NCBI GenBank assembly: GCA_046331625.1
Contig: JAXLQL010000021.1
Span: 91,688-155,687 of the forward strand
Source: JAXLQL01 sp046331625
Lineage (GTDB): Bacteria; Acidobacteriota; Terriglobia; Bryobacterales; Bryobacteraceae
Direction: 5' to 3'
DNA length: 64,000 nucleotides
Made by a program: the position numbers and the translations under genes. The stretch's first letter is position 1. The number at the start of each line of letters is the position of its first letter. The notes under the pieces are model-generated. The model searched no databases. It saw nothing but the letters and a program-made list of their open reading frames with translations, and was not told the DNA's origin. Below, in pieces: positions 42,769-53,036 of this stretch.

Positions 42769-43314
42769 ATGGCACTGGCCATCGCCAACCGATACGCTCG
42801 CGCTCTCGCCGACATCGTTCTGACTCCCAGTGCCGGGCTCGAGCCGGCCGTGGCTCTCTCGCAAGTGCGCGATTTCGCCGGCGCGATGAAAGACTCGGCC
42901 GAGCTGCGAAACGTGCTGCTTTCGCCCGCCGTCTCCACGCCGCGCAAGCACTCCGTGGTGGCCAAGCTGGGCGACTCGATCGGGCTGCACAAGCTGGTTC
43001 GAAACTTTCTCTGGGTGGTGATCGACCACCGCCGCATCGGCTCGATCGACGAGATCGCCGGCGCGTTGGAAACCGAATTGGACGCTCGTCTCGGCCGGGT
43101 GCGAGCGCAAGTGAAATCGGCGTTCGAGCTGGCGCAGTCTGACCGCGACGCGCTCGCCGCCGAACTCGGCCGCAAAACGGGGAAACAGGTTCGTTGCGAA
43201 TTCGAAGTGGATCCCACGCTGGTGGGAGGAGTCCTCGTCCGCATTGGATCCACGATTTGGGACGGCAGTGTTCGCGGGCAGCTCGATGCCCTGCGCGGCC
43301 GTCTTGCCGGATAG
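42769..43314 (+). CDS. atpH: ATP synthase F1 subunit delta
   Basis: 181 aa (OSCP). N-terminal helical domain begins ALAIANRYARALADIV; the C-terminal part contains KTGKQVRCEFEVDPTLVGGVLVRIGSTIWDGSVRGQLDALR, the standard delta signature. Links the peripheral stalk to the alpha3beta3 head. 51 nt separates it from atpA. Confidence 0.95.
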   Translation: MALAIANRYARALADIVLTPSAGLEPAVALSQVRDFAGAMKDSAELRNVLLSPAVSTPRKHSVVAKLGDSIGLHKLVRNFLWVVIDHRRIGSIDEIAGALETELDARLGRVRAQVKSAFELAQSDRDALAAELGRKTGKQVRCEFEVDPTLVGGVLVRIGSTIWDGSVRGQLDALRGRLAG

Positions 43315-43365
43315 TCCACTACTACGGGTGATGCGGATCTTCGATCCGCAAACGAAGGAAACAGA

Positions 43366-44874
<1,509 letters not shown>

Positions 44875-44877
44875 ACC

Positions 44878-45738
44878 ATGCCGAGCCTTATCGACATCCG
44901 GCGGCGCATCCGCTCGGTCAAGAACACGCAGCAGATCACCAAGGCCATGAAGATGGTGGCGGCGGCCAAGCTGCGCAAAGCTCAGGACCGCGTGATCGCC
45001 GCGCGCCCCTACGCCGCGATGCTCGAGAAGATCCTGGCCAACGCCGCTTCCGCAGCGCAGGCCGGAGGCGCCGAGTTGTCGCATCCGCTGCTGGCGCGCC
45101 GCGACGAGAAGCGCGTGCAGTTGGTGCTGCTGACTTCGGATCGCGGTTTGGCCGGCGCGTTCAATTCCAACCTGATCAAGGCCGCGCAGAAGTTCGTGCA
45201 GGAGCGTCCGGGTTGCCAGTTGGCGCTCGAGGCCGTGGGCCGCAAGGGCCGCGACTTCTTCCGCCGCCGCAGCGCCGACATCACGGGCGAGTACGTGGGC
45301 GTGTTCAACAACGTCCAGGTATCGGATGCGCAGAAGGTGGCCAAGGCAGTCTCCGAGCGTTATTCGAACGGCGATGTGGACGCGGTCTACCTCATCTACA
45401 ACGAGTTCAAAAGCGTGATCTCGCAGAAGATCACGGTGAAGCGAATTCTCCCCGTGGCGCTTCCCGAGGAGATCGTTCACATCGACTACATCTACGAAGA
45501 GCCGCCGGCTGAATTGCTCGAGAGCCTGCTTCCGCGCTACGTGGAGAACGCGCTGTTCACGGCGATGCTCGAATCGGCATCGAGCGAGCACGCCGCCCGC
45601 ATGACCGCGATGGACTCGGCCTCTTCGAACGCGGCCGATGTCATCGACAAGCTGACGCTCTACATGAATCGCGTCCGCCAGGCCAGCATTACCAAGGAAA
45701 TCATCGAAGTCGTCAGCGGCGCCGCCGCATTGGAGTAA
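44878..45738 (+). CDS. atpG: ATP synthase F1 subunit gamma
   Basis: 286 aa central-stalk rotor. Conserved ends are present: MPSLIDIRRRIRSVKNTQQITKAMKMVAAAKLRKAQ and, at the C-terminus, AMDSASSNAADVIDKLTLYMNRVRQASITKEIIEVVSGAAAL. LLTSDRGLAGAFNSNL lies in the middle. Three nt after atpA. Confidence 0.97.
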   Translation: MPSLIDIRRRIRSVKNTQQITKAMKMVAAAKLRKAQDRVIAARPYAAMLEKILANAASAAQAGGAELSHPLLARRDEKRVQLVLLTSDRGLAGAFNSNLIKAAQKFVQERPGCQLALEAVGRKGRDFFRRRSADITGEYVGVFNNVQVSDAQKVAKAVSERYSNGDVDAVYLIYNEFKSVISQKITVKRILPVALPEEIVHIDYIYEEPPAELLESLLPRYVENALFTAMLESASSEHAARMTAMDSASSNAADVIDKLTLYMNRVRQASITKEIIEVVSGAAALE

Positions 45739-45744
45739 GCCACT

Positions 45745-47187
45745 ATGTCTATGCAGCTCGAGGGGAAAGTCATCCAGATCGCAGGTCCCGCGGTGGACGT
45801 GCAGTTCGCCGAAGGCCAGATCCCGATCATCTACACCGCGGTCCGCATCACGAGTGAGGGCTTCAATGTGCCCGATCCGGTGGACATCGTGTGCGAAGTG
45901 GCGCAGCACCTGGGCGAAGGCCGCGTGCGCACCATCGCGCTGAAGCCGACCGAAGGTCTGGTGCGCGGCATGAAGGCTGTGAGCCTGGGCGGTCCGGTGA
46001 GCGTGCCGGTGGGTCCGCAAACGCTCGGCCGCGTGCTCAACGTGCTCGGCGAGCCCGTCGATCGCATGGGTTCGGTGGACGCGCCGAAGCGCTATCCGAT
46101 TCATCGCGCCGCGCCCGCGTTCGATCAGCAGTCGACTTCGCTCCAGATGCTCGAAACGGGCATCAAGGTCATTGACCTCATCGAGCCCTATCTCAAGGGC
46201 GGCAAGATCGGCCTGTTCGGCGGCGCCGGAGTCGGCAAGACCGTCGTCATCATGGAGTTGATCAACAACATTGCCAAGGCGCACGGCGGGGTGTCGGTGT
46301 TCTCGGGCGTGGGCGAGCGGACTCGCGAAGGCAATGACCTCTGGCTCGAAATGCAAGAGTCGGGCATCGTGGATCCGAAGGACTGGCAGAAGTCCAAGGT
46401 GGCGCTGATCTACGGCCAGATGACGGAGCCGCCAGGAGCGCGGTTGCGCGTGGGCCTCACGGGCCTGACGGTGGCCGAGTACTTCCGCGACGAAGAAGGC
46501 CAGGACGTGCTGCTGTTCATCGACAACATTTTCCGCTTCACGCAGGCGGGCTCGGAAGTATCGGCGCTCTTGGGCCGCATGCCTTCCGCGGTGGGTTATC
46601 AGCCGAACCTCGCGAGCGAAATGGGCGCGCTGCAGGAGCGCATCACGTCGACCAAGAAGGGTTCGATCACGTCTGTGCAGGCGATCTACGTGCCCGCCGA
46701 CGACTACACCGATCCCGCACCGGCCACCACGTTCGCGCACTTGGACGCGACCACGAACCTTTCGCGCGACATCGCGGCGTTGGGTATCTATCCGGCAGTG
46801 GATCCGCTGGCTTCGACGTCGCGCATCCTGTCGCCGGAAATTCTCGGGCAGGATCATTACAACGTGGCGCAGCAGGTGAAGGGAACCTTGCAGCGGTACA
46901 AGGACCTGCAGGACATCATCGCGATTCTCGGCATCGACGAACTGAGCGAAGACGACCGGCAGACCGTATCGCGCGCGCGCAAGATCCAGAACTTCCTCTC
47001 GCAGCCGTTCCACGTGGCCGAGCAGTTCACGGGCTTCAAGGGCAAGTACGTGAAGCTGAGCGAGACGATCAAGGGCTTCCAGGAGATCGTCAGCGGCAAG
47101 CATGACGAGATTCCGGAGCAGGCGTTCTACATGAAGGGCGGGATCGAGGAAGTGCTCGAGCACGCCGAGAAGATGAAGAAGGCCTAA
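45745..47187 (+). CDS. atpD: ATP synthase F1 subunit beta
   Basis: 480 aa catalytic subunit. Walker A GGAGVGKT, GVGERTREGNDLW, Walker B VLLFIDNIFRFTQAG, SALLGRMPSAVGYQP, and the DELSEDDR motif of the DELSEED loop. Complete and typical. Six nt after atpG. Confidence 0.98.
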   Translation: MSMQLEGKVIQIAGPAVDVQFAEGQIPIIYTAVRITSEGFNVPDPVDIVCEVAQHLGEGRVRTIALKPTEGLVRGMKAVSLGGPVSVPVGPQTLGRVLNVLGEPVDRMGSVDAPKRYPIHRAAPAFDQQSTSLQMLETGIKVIDLIEPYLKGGKIGLFGGAGVGKTVVIMELINNIAKAHGGVSVFSGVGERTREGNDLWLEMQESGIVDPKDWQKSKVALIYGQMTEPPGARLRVGLTGLTVAEYFRDEEGQDVLLFIDNIFRFTQAGSEVSALLGRMPSAVGYQPNLASEMGALQERITSTKKGSITSVQAIYVPADDYTDPAPATTFAHLDATTNLSRDIAALGIYPAVDPLASTSRILSPEILGQDHYNVAQQVKGTLQRYKDLQDIIAILGIDELSEDDRQTVSRARKIQNFLSQPFHVAEQFTGFKGKYVKLSETIKGFQEIVSGKHDEIPEQAFYMKGGIEEVLEHAEKMKKA

Positions 47188-47193
47188 AAACAA

Positions 47194-47652
47194 ATGGCAG
47201 CGGAAACGTTTCGACTCGAAGTGGCGTCGCCGGAGCGGATGCTGGTGAACGAAGCCGTGACGGAGGCGACGATTCCGGGCGAGCAGGGGTACATGGGGAT
47301 CCTGCCGGGTCACGCGCCGTTGCTGAGCGAGCTCGGGATCGGGGAGCTGACGTACAAGCTGCTCAATGGTCAGATGCACGTGCTGGCTGTGGCCGGCGGG
47401 TACCTGGAGATTAGCGGGAACCATGTGCGGGTGCTGGCGCATGGAGCGGAGAAGGCAGCCGAGATCGACGTGAAGCGCGCGACGGAAGCGCTGAAGCGGG
47501 CGACGGAGCGGATCGCGAATCCGCTGCCGGGGGTCGACGTGGCGAAGGCGTTGAACGCGGCGAAGCGGGCGCAGGCGCGGCTGGATGCGGCGAAGTATGC
47601 CGGGGGCGTGGCCGATTATCGCGGGGTGGCTGGTCCCGGGTTGGAGCAGTAG
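47194..47652 (+). CDS. atpC: ATP synthase F1 subunit epsilon
   Basis: 152 aa. N-terminal beta-sandwich with EVASPERMLVNEAVTEATIPGEQGYMGILPGHAPLLSELGIGEL; C-terminal helices (AAEIDVKRATEALKRATERI, KALNAAKRAQARLDAAKY) carry the regulatory hairpin. Slightly long at the C-terminus. Last gene of the operon; no clear intrinsic terminator follows. Confidence 0.95.
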   Translation: MAAETFRLEVASPERMLVNEAVTEATIPGEQGYMGILPGHAPLLSELGIGELTYKLLNGQMHVLAVAGGYLEISGNHVRVLAHGAEKAAEIDVKRATEALKRATERIANPLPGVDVAKALNAAKRAQARLDAAKYAGGVADYRGVAGPGLEQ

Positions 47653-47969
47653 GGGCGACGGTTTCCGAAAAACGCGTAGAGTGTCGGATTCTGTCGGAAA
47701 GTGTCGGATTTACCACCGCAAATTGGGGTAATTTGAGGCCCCCCAGGAGTTGTTGAAGATGGGACAAGGAGCTCCGGCAGCGGACCGAAAGTCCAGTCTG
47801 CAGCACAAGGCCGAGCCCCAGCGGGGGAAGTTATTCGATTGTCGAAGAGCGAGTAGAGCATGGCTCCACGCTCCCAGGTTAGAAGACTGCGCAATCCTCC
47901 GTGCAAAATCGATCCCGGGATATCCTTGACCGGAAAGGGAGATACGATTTTTGCAAGACACGTACCGGT
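47653..47969. other. Spacer with TGTCGGA direct repeats
   Basis: No gene in 317 nt. Three spaced direct copies occur close together: GTGTCGGATT (47681-47690), TGTCGGAAA (47692-47700) and GTGTCGGATT (47701-47710). They resemble the end or binding sites of a mobile element. The spacer leads directly into the duplicated anti-sigma fragment. Confidence 0.5.
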
Positions 47970-48509
47970 CTACCGGCTCGCGTCGGCTTCGAGCTGCGCG
48001 ACCGCCTGCGCCAGTTGCGAAGGCGTGACCGAATCGTCGCCGCCGAGCACCGCCGCGAGCATCCGTTCGACTTGCTTGGCGTTCTCGACGCCGTGGGCTG
48101 CGCTCGATTGCCAGTTCGCCTGCGCGACGCCCGAAACCGCGGTTTCGGCTGCGCCCGCCGCCACCAGCACGGGCTTCAGCAAGTTGCGGAGCTCCGAGGC
48201 CTGGCGGGCCAGAGCCCCCGCGTGCTCCTGACGGAGCGAGGCGAGCAAGGCGCGATCGCCGTCGGCGAGTGCGGACTCGGTGGAAACCGGGAACCGCTCG
48301 GCCAGCCGGCGCAACGCATGCGCGCGAGAGAGCACCGACTCGGTGCTCGCAAAGGCGCGGTCACTGAACTGATCGAGCAGTGCGCGTCCGCCGAAATGTT
48401 GTTCGAGCTTTTGTTGCACCGGGTTTGACGCGGCGAACGGAGCTACGCGGGTCTGCGAAGCCGCGGCGCGTCCACGCCCACACCGCTCACCACCAGTTCC
48501 TTGCCCGTG
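47970..48509 (-). pseudogene. Truncated duplicate of the anti-sigma factor 3' end
   Basis: Direct-repeat copy of 50750-51374. From 47970 to 48466 the two copies differ at only two positions that I can see (47994 and 48459) in 497 nt. The remainder, to 48509, matches again after an 85-nt deletion in this copy, which shifts the frame. It encodes the last ~165 residues of the anti-sigma C-terminal region but lacks the zinc-finger and membrane parts and any start signal, so it is not expected to be functional. It borders the TIR-domain gene on the side opposite the intact copy. Confidence 0.92.
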
Positions 48510-48628
48510 AGTGGAGGGTGCTCCAGCGCAGGCGTTCGGGACCTCGAATGGAGCCCCCGGAGGCGGGACTCCCCATCAAAGGCTAAAGGCAATCCCCCCT
48601 TGCTGCCGATGGTTCCAGTGGAAACCCA

Positions 48629-50734
48629 GTGCCCCGGCGTGTCCTGATCCGATCCAGTCGCGATCCGTACGATCTCGGAGTCGTTGACCGCCTTGTCAAG
48701 CAGTTTGCGCCATCCATAGCCATTCGGCGGGTCGCACTCTGGCACGAAGAGATGCTGGTCCCCGGAGACGTGCGGAGTAGCGAAATTGATCGCGCGATCG
48801 ACCGCGCGGAAATCGCGATTCTTCTCATTTCCTCGGATTTCCTCGCCGACAACTGGGACGAACTTCGCCGCATCGAAGATCGTATGAATCAGGGGCGCCT
48901 TCGTGTTCTGCCGCTTGTCGTGCGCAGTTGCCTGCTGGAGGAGACTGCCTGGCTTCAGGCTCGGGCGTGGCAGTCGGGCCGTCCCCTTCCTCGCGAACTG
49001 ACCGAACAAGAGGCATGCCTCAAAGACTTGGTCCACGATCTACTTTGGCGCGCGCCGATCAGCGAGAGTGCGCGGCAGGGCGATCGAGCAGGGCTGGCGC
49101 CTCGCGCTGGCGAGAGCGATTTGAAGCGCATCCTGAGGGAGATGGCCAATCGATGCCGCCCTCCGGACTTCCGCATTCTTCACGGCCAAGACAGTCGCGA
49201 CGTGGCGGTTTGGGTGAGAGATCGTATCCGCGAGGCCGGAGAACGCGCCAGCATCGGCGAGGACTGGCCGGAACCCGGTAAGTGCGAAATCGTCATAGCG
49301 CCAGACTTCGCATCCCTCGAAGAGATCCAGCCGCATCTCCGGCAAGGCACGCAACCGCTCCTGGCCCTGTGCAGCGCAGGCCTCGAGGAACGATTACTCG
49401 TGGAGTATCTTGCGCTTCTCGGATCTCCGAGGCGTTTGGTCCGGCACCTTCGATTCGATCCCACCACGGCACACGATCAGGAGCGGCTCTTACTCCGGGC
49501 CATAGGAGCGCGGGCCCTGAACGAACCACCGGACTTCCTTCTCTGTTACGCCGGCGAGGATAGGGAGCAGGCGCTGGAGTTGGATCAGGCGATTTGGGAG
49601 GCCAGCCGGAAACGCTGCCTGCTCCACCATGTCGACTTTCTCATGGAGCAGCCGGAGTCAGGCAGCTTCGATTCGGCCGCGAGAGCGGCTCGTGCGGTCG
49701 TCGTCCTCCAATCGCGCCACCTGCCGCCTGCGCTTCGGGCAAATGCCATTGCCGATGCCGAGGCGGAGGGCAAACGGGTCTTTGTAGCCGAACTGAACCA
49801 GCCAAGGCGGGAAACGATGGCCGCCGTCGCGGCGCGTGTCCTAAGTGAGGGGCCCCTGGCTCCGGTCGTCCCGGCCAAGACCGCCGGTTTCGGGTACCGG
49901 ATCCTGGAACGCGTATTGCAGTGGCCCCAATGGAAAGTGGGAGTGGCGGCGGGCGCGGTAGTGCTGGTCCTTGTGGCTATCGGGTACTCGGGATTTCACG
50001 GAGACGGGAGTTCGGATGCCCGGGCCAAGGCAGATCGCCAAGACCCGGCGCGGAAATCCACACCCGGGCAATCAGCCGCCGGAACCCACAACAATCCACC
50101 CATGCCTCCTCTCTCCGCCCCAGCTCCCATTACCAAGGACGCCCTCGAGTTTCGACTGGCGCAAAGGGAAGCCTTTCGCGGGTTTGAGGACGCCTCCGGA
50201 CGGAGAGTGGTCCAGGTCCCGACGGCAAGCGGAGCGATCCCGATCACGCAACCAATGATCCTGAGCCAGACTCTCGCTAGACACGATGGAAGATTCGAGG
50301 TCAAGGCGTCTTTTACTGGCGGCGTCGCACTCTTGTTCCGGACGGAGCGGACGATGAAGTCTTACTATCAGGCTCATCTTAGCAAGACCGGCCCCAGGGA
50401 GGTGTCGATCTCGGTAACAGTGAATCAGCAGGGCGAACCGAGTAAGCAAGTCCTGTCTTCAAAAAAGGGACTCCAGCACGACTACTACCCCGCGCTTGAG
50501 AATATCTACGTTCTCAACCAAGATGACGCGACTTTCGGCGTGTGGATCAACCGCGAACCGGTTGCCAAGTGGACTGACACGACGTTAACCGCTGGAGGCG
50601 TCGGAATCAACGGAACGGCCGCAGACGGAGTCCACTTTTATGGCGCGACCTACGGTCCCAAGATCGCGCCAGGAGAATCCGTCCGCGGGATGCCTGGGGG
50701 CTTGCCAGTGCCGCTGGCTTTGCTTCTGCGCTGA
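48629..50734 (+). CDS. Membrane-anchored TIR-domain protein with extracytoplasmic beta-sandwich
   Basis: 701 aa, GTG start. Residues 3-140 are a clear bacterial TIR domain (VLIRSSRDPYDL, VALWHEEMLVPGD, EIAILLISSDFLADNWDEL, RVLPLVVRSC); Glu78 is at the position of the catalytic Glu of TIR NADases. Residues ~175-290 form another alpha/beta domain, and ~302-410 a second, degenerate TIR-like domain (FLLCYAGEDREQALELD, RAVVVLQSRHLPP). One TM helix (~436-452), a Pro/Ser-rich linker, then a domain (~500-690) resembling LamG/DUF1080-type sandwiches (FRGFEDASGRRVVQV, FGVWINREPVAKW). TIR domains in bacteria often degrade NAD+ in antiphage defence. Flanked by 0.5-kb direct repeats. Confidence 0.85.
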   Translation: MPRRVLIRSSRDPYDLGVVDRLVKQFAPSIAIRRVALWHEEMLVPGDVRSSEIDRAIDRAEIAILLISSDFLADNWDELRRIEDRMNQGRLRVLPLVVRSCLLEETAWLQARAWQSGRPLPRELTEQEACLKDLVHDLLWRAPISESARQGDRAGLAPRAGESDLKRILREMANRCRPPDFRILHGQDSRDVAVWVRDRIREAGERASIGEDWPEPGKCEIVIAPDFASLEEIQPHLRQGTQPLLALCSAGLEERLLVEYLALLGSPRRLVRHLRFDPTTAHDQERLLLRAIGARALNEPPDFLLCYAGEDREQALELDQAIWEASRKRCLLHHVDFLMEQPESGSFDSAARAARAVVVLQSRHLPPALRANAIADAEAEGKRVFVAELNQPRRETMAAVAARVLSEGPLAPVVPAKTAGFGYRILERVLQWPQWKVGVAAGAVVLVLVAIGYSGFHGDGSSDARAKADRQDPARKSTPGQSAAGTHNNPPMPPLSAPAPITKDALEFRLAQREAFRGFEDASGRRVVQVPTASGAIPITQPMILSQTLARHDGRFEVKASFTGGVALLFRTERTMKSYYQAHLSKTGPREVSISVTVNQQGEPSKQVLSSKKGLQHDYYPALENIYVLNQDDATFGVWINREPVAKWTDTTLTAGGVGINGTAADGVHFYGATYGPKIAPGESVRGMPGGLPVPLALLLR

Positions 50735-50749
50735 CGATCTGCCGGGACG

Positions 50750-52339
50750 CTACCGGCTCGCGTCGGCTTCGAGTTGCGCGACCGCCTGCGCCAGTTGCGA
50801 AGGCGTGACCGAATCGTCGCCGCCGAGCACCGCCGCGAGCATCCGTTCGACTTGCTTGGCGTTCTCGACGCCGTGGGCTGCGCTCGATTGCCAGTTCGCC
50901 TGCGCGACGCCCGAAACCGCGGTTTCGGCTGCGCCCGCCGCCACCAGCACGGGCTTCAGCAAGTTGCGGAGCTCCGAGGCCTGGCGGGCCAGAGCCCCCG
51001 CGTGCTCCTGACGGAGCGAGGCGAGCAAGGCGCGATCGCCGTCGGCGAGTGCGGACTCGGTGGAAACCGGGAACCGCTCGGCCAGCCGGCGCAACGCATG
51101 CGCGCGAGAGAGCACCGACTCGGTGCTCGCAAAGGCGCGGTCACTGAACTGATCGAGCAGTGCGCGTCCGCCGAAATGTTGTTCGAGCTTTTGTTGCACC
51201 GGGTTTGACGCGGCGAACGGAGCTACGCGGGTCTGCGATGCCGCGGCTGCTGGAGCCGTTCCGGGTTCGTCGAACCTTACGGCTACGCGTGGCTGCGAAG
51301 CGAGAGCATCGCGGATCTGCTGTTGCCGCTGCGCGTCCACGCCCACACCGCTCACCACCAATTCCTTGCCCGTGTTGCGGACTTCCACCGGATCGCCGAG
51401 GTCGGCGCCGAGCTTCTGCAGGGCGGCGAGCACCCGCAGTTCCTCGGCCGGTGTGACCGGCGTCACGGGAGTTTCGATAGCGGGAGCAGCGGCAGGCTCG
51501 GTGATCGCTACTGCGGGAACGCCGGGGGCAGACTGGGAGACAGAAGGCTCCACGGCAGGGCCGAGGTCGCGAATTTCCACTTGTTCGGACTGGAAGCGGA
51601 AGTTGCCAGCCACTGGTTCCAGACTCTCTACGCGAAGCTGCAGCGCGGCCTCGCGGAGCGAGCTCACTTCGGTGTAGGTGCGAACTTCGTAATTCGCGCC
51701 CGCGCGGACCACTTCATCGCGCTTGGAAGCCAGATGATCGCGCCATGCCGAGTAAGAGCGAGCGCTGATCGGCTCGGACCAATCGTAACCGGCTTGGCGG
51801 AAGAGGCCGCCCACGCGGTCCATTTCAGCGGCCGGAATCACGGATCCGCGTGCGCGGACTTCGAGACGCCGCGCGACGGGCTTGCGAGCCTCGTTCGCGG
51901 TGACGGCATCCCGCAGCAACACCGCCGCGCTCACCGTCGGCGTGTCATTCAAACGATAGATCAACACTCCCACCAACAGCAGCGCCAGCGCGGCCGGAGC
52001 CCAGCGCAAAGGCGAAGCGAGCGGCGCACGAAGCGCCGAAACAAAACGGGCCCATAGAGAAGGATGCGCGATCTCGGCGTCCACGTGATCGAACATCGGG
52101 CGCAGGTCGCGCCAAGGGGCTGGGGGCGGAGGCAGAATCGCGGCCAAGGTGTTGCGGTAACGGACGCAATCCTTGACGCTCGATTCCAATTGTTCGAGCT
52201 CGGTGCGGCACGGCCAGCAAGCTTCGAGATGCGCGCGCACATCGCGGCTCTCGGCTGCGGCCAGTTCGCCGTCGGCGTATCGCAGCAGGTCATCCGGCTC
52301 GGGATGGCCCGCGTTACCGATGAATGGACGCTTATTCAT
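50750..52339 (-). CDS. Zinc-finger anti-sigma factor (membrane-bound)
   Basis: 529 aa. N-terminal anti-sigma zinc finger (HLEACWPCRTELEQLE, H-x3-C-x2-C), a TM helix at about 111-130 (RWAPAALALLLVGVLIYRL), then a long extracytoplasmic region rich in Ala/Pro with helical C-terminal part. Its start overlaps the sigma-factor stop by 8 nt. It should hold the sigma factor inactive until a surface signal. The 3' third is duplicated at 47970-48509. The TIR gene ends 15 nt from its stop. Confidence 0.88.
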   Translation of the reverse strand: MNKRPFIGNAGHPEPDDLLRYADGELAAAESRDVRAHLEACWPCRTELEQLESSVKDCVRYRNTLAAILPPPPAPWRDLRPMFDHVDAEIAHPSLWARFVSALRAPLASPLRWAPAALALLLVGVLIYRLNDTPTVSAAVLLRDAVTANEARKPVARRLEVRARGSVIPAAEMDRVGGLFRQAGYDWSEPISARSYSAWRDHLASKRDEVVRAGANYEVRTYTEVSSLREAALQLRVESLEPVAGNFRFQSEQVEIRDLGPAVEPSVSQSAPGVPAVAITEPAAAPAIETPVTPVTPAEELRVLAALQKLGADLGDPVEVRNTGKELVVSGVGVDAQRQQQIRDALASQPRVAVRFDEPGTAPAAAASQTRVAPFAASNPVQQKLEQHFGGRALLDQFSDRAFASTESVLSRAHALRRLAERFPVSTESALADGDRALLASLRQEHAGALARQASELRNLLKPVLVAAGAAETAVSGVAQANWQSSAAHGVENAKQVERMLAAVLGGDDSVTPSQLAQAVAQLEADASR

Positions 52340-52883
52340 CGTTTGCCTTTCTCAATCTCACCATCGCGCGGCGGAGGAACTCGCCCACCGTGGATGCGCT
52401 GATTCCCAACAGCTCCCCGATCTCGGGATACCGCAGCCCTTCCATGCGCAGGAACAGGCAGCGGCGTTGTTGCTCCGACAACCCCTGAATGGCGCCGTGC
52501 ACCCGGCGCATTCTTTCCCGTTCCAATAAGTCGCGCTCCGGACTGACGGCTGGATCCGCCAGCCGTGCCTCGAATTCGGGATCGAAGGTCATTTGCGAGC
52601 TTTCCCTCGCCCTGACCTTCAGCCCATGGTTGTGCGCCACCCGGAAAACCCACCCGCGCCAGTTTTGGATCTCGTCGCCCTTGCGTAACGCAGTGTAGAG
52701 CCGCAGGAAAACTTCCTGAGTGGCTTCCTGCGCTTGGGGCGGATGCAACCCGAGCGTCATCAGATAACGGTAGACGTCGTCGCGCGCTTCTTCGAACCAT
52801 TGCGCTACCTGATCTTGTAGCGTCATGGAAGCGCGTCCTGCGCCCGCCAGTGTACCGAGATGTGCCCGGAGAGAATTTTCCAT
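52332..52883 (-). CDS. ECF-type RNA polymerase sigma factor
   Basis: 183 aa. Region 2 is seen in DDVYRYLMTLGLHPPQAQEATQEVFLRLY and NWRGWVFRVAHNHGL, region 4 in GLSEQQRRCLFLRMEGLRYPEIGELLGISASTVGEFLRRAMVRLRK. An internal ATG (52826) giving 164 aa is an alternative start; neither has a good ribosome binding site. Paired with the anti-sigma gene that follows. A 110-nt inverted repeat lies in its upstream region. Confidence 0.92.
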   Translation of the reverse strand: MENSLRAHLGTLAGAGRASMTLQDQVAQWFEEARDDVYRYLMTLGLHPPQAQEATQEVFLRLYTALRKGDEIQNWRGWVFRVAHNHGLKVRARESSQMTFDPEFEARLADPAVSPERDLLERERMRRVHGAIQGLSEQQRRCLFLRMEGLRYPEIGELLGISASTVGEFLRRAMVRLRKANDE

Positions 52884-52914
52884 CGGGGGAGGTCATGACA
52901 TCCCACAGACCGAT

Positions 52915-53024
52915 CCTAAGACCCGGCGAGCGTGAAGCCAACTACACACCCCCAGAAAAAATTGTAAAGGTTCGACTTTTTTTTCGGAGGGGTGTAGTTG
53001 GCGGGAGTAGGGGCGGGTCTTAGG
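52915..53024. repeat. 110-nt interrupted palindrome between divergent genes
   Basis: Two nested arm pairs: CCTAAGACCCG (52915-52925) with CGGGTCTTAGG (53014-53024), and GCCAACTACACACCCC (52937-52952) with GGGGTGTAGTTGGC (52989-53002; the left arm has a 2-nt CA bulge). Both spacers between arms are 11 nt. The centre is AT-rich with an A-run opposite a T-run. It lies between the sigma factor (minus) and the glycosyltransferase (plus), so it may be a shared operator, a structured RNA leader or a MITE-like remnant. Confidence 0.8.
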
Positions 53025-53036
53025 GACGTCAGCGGA

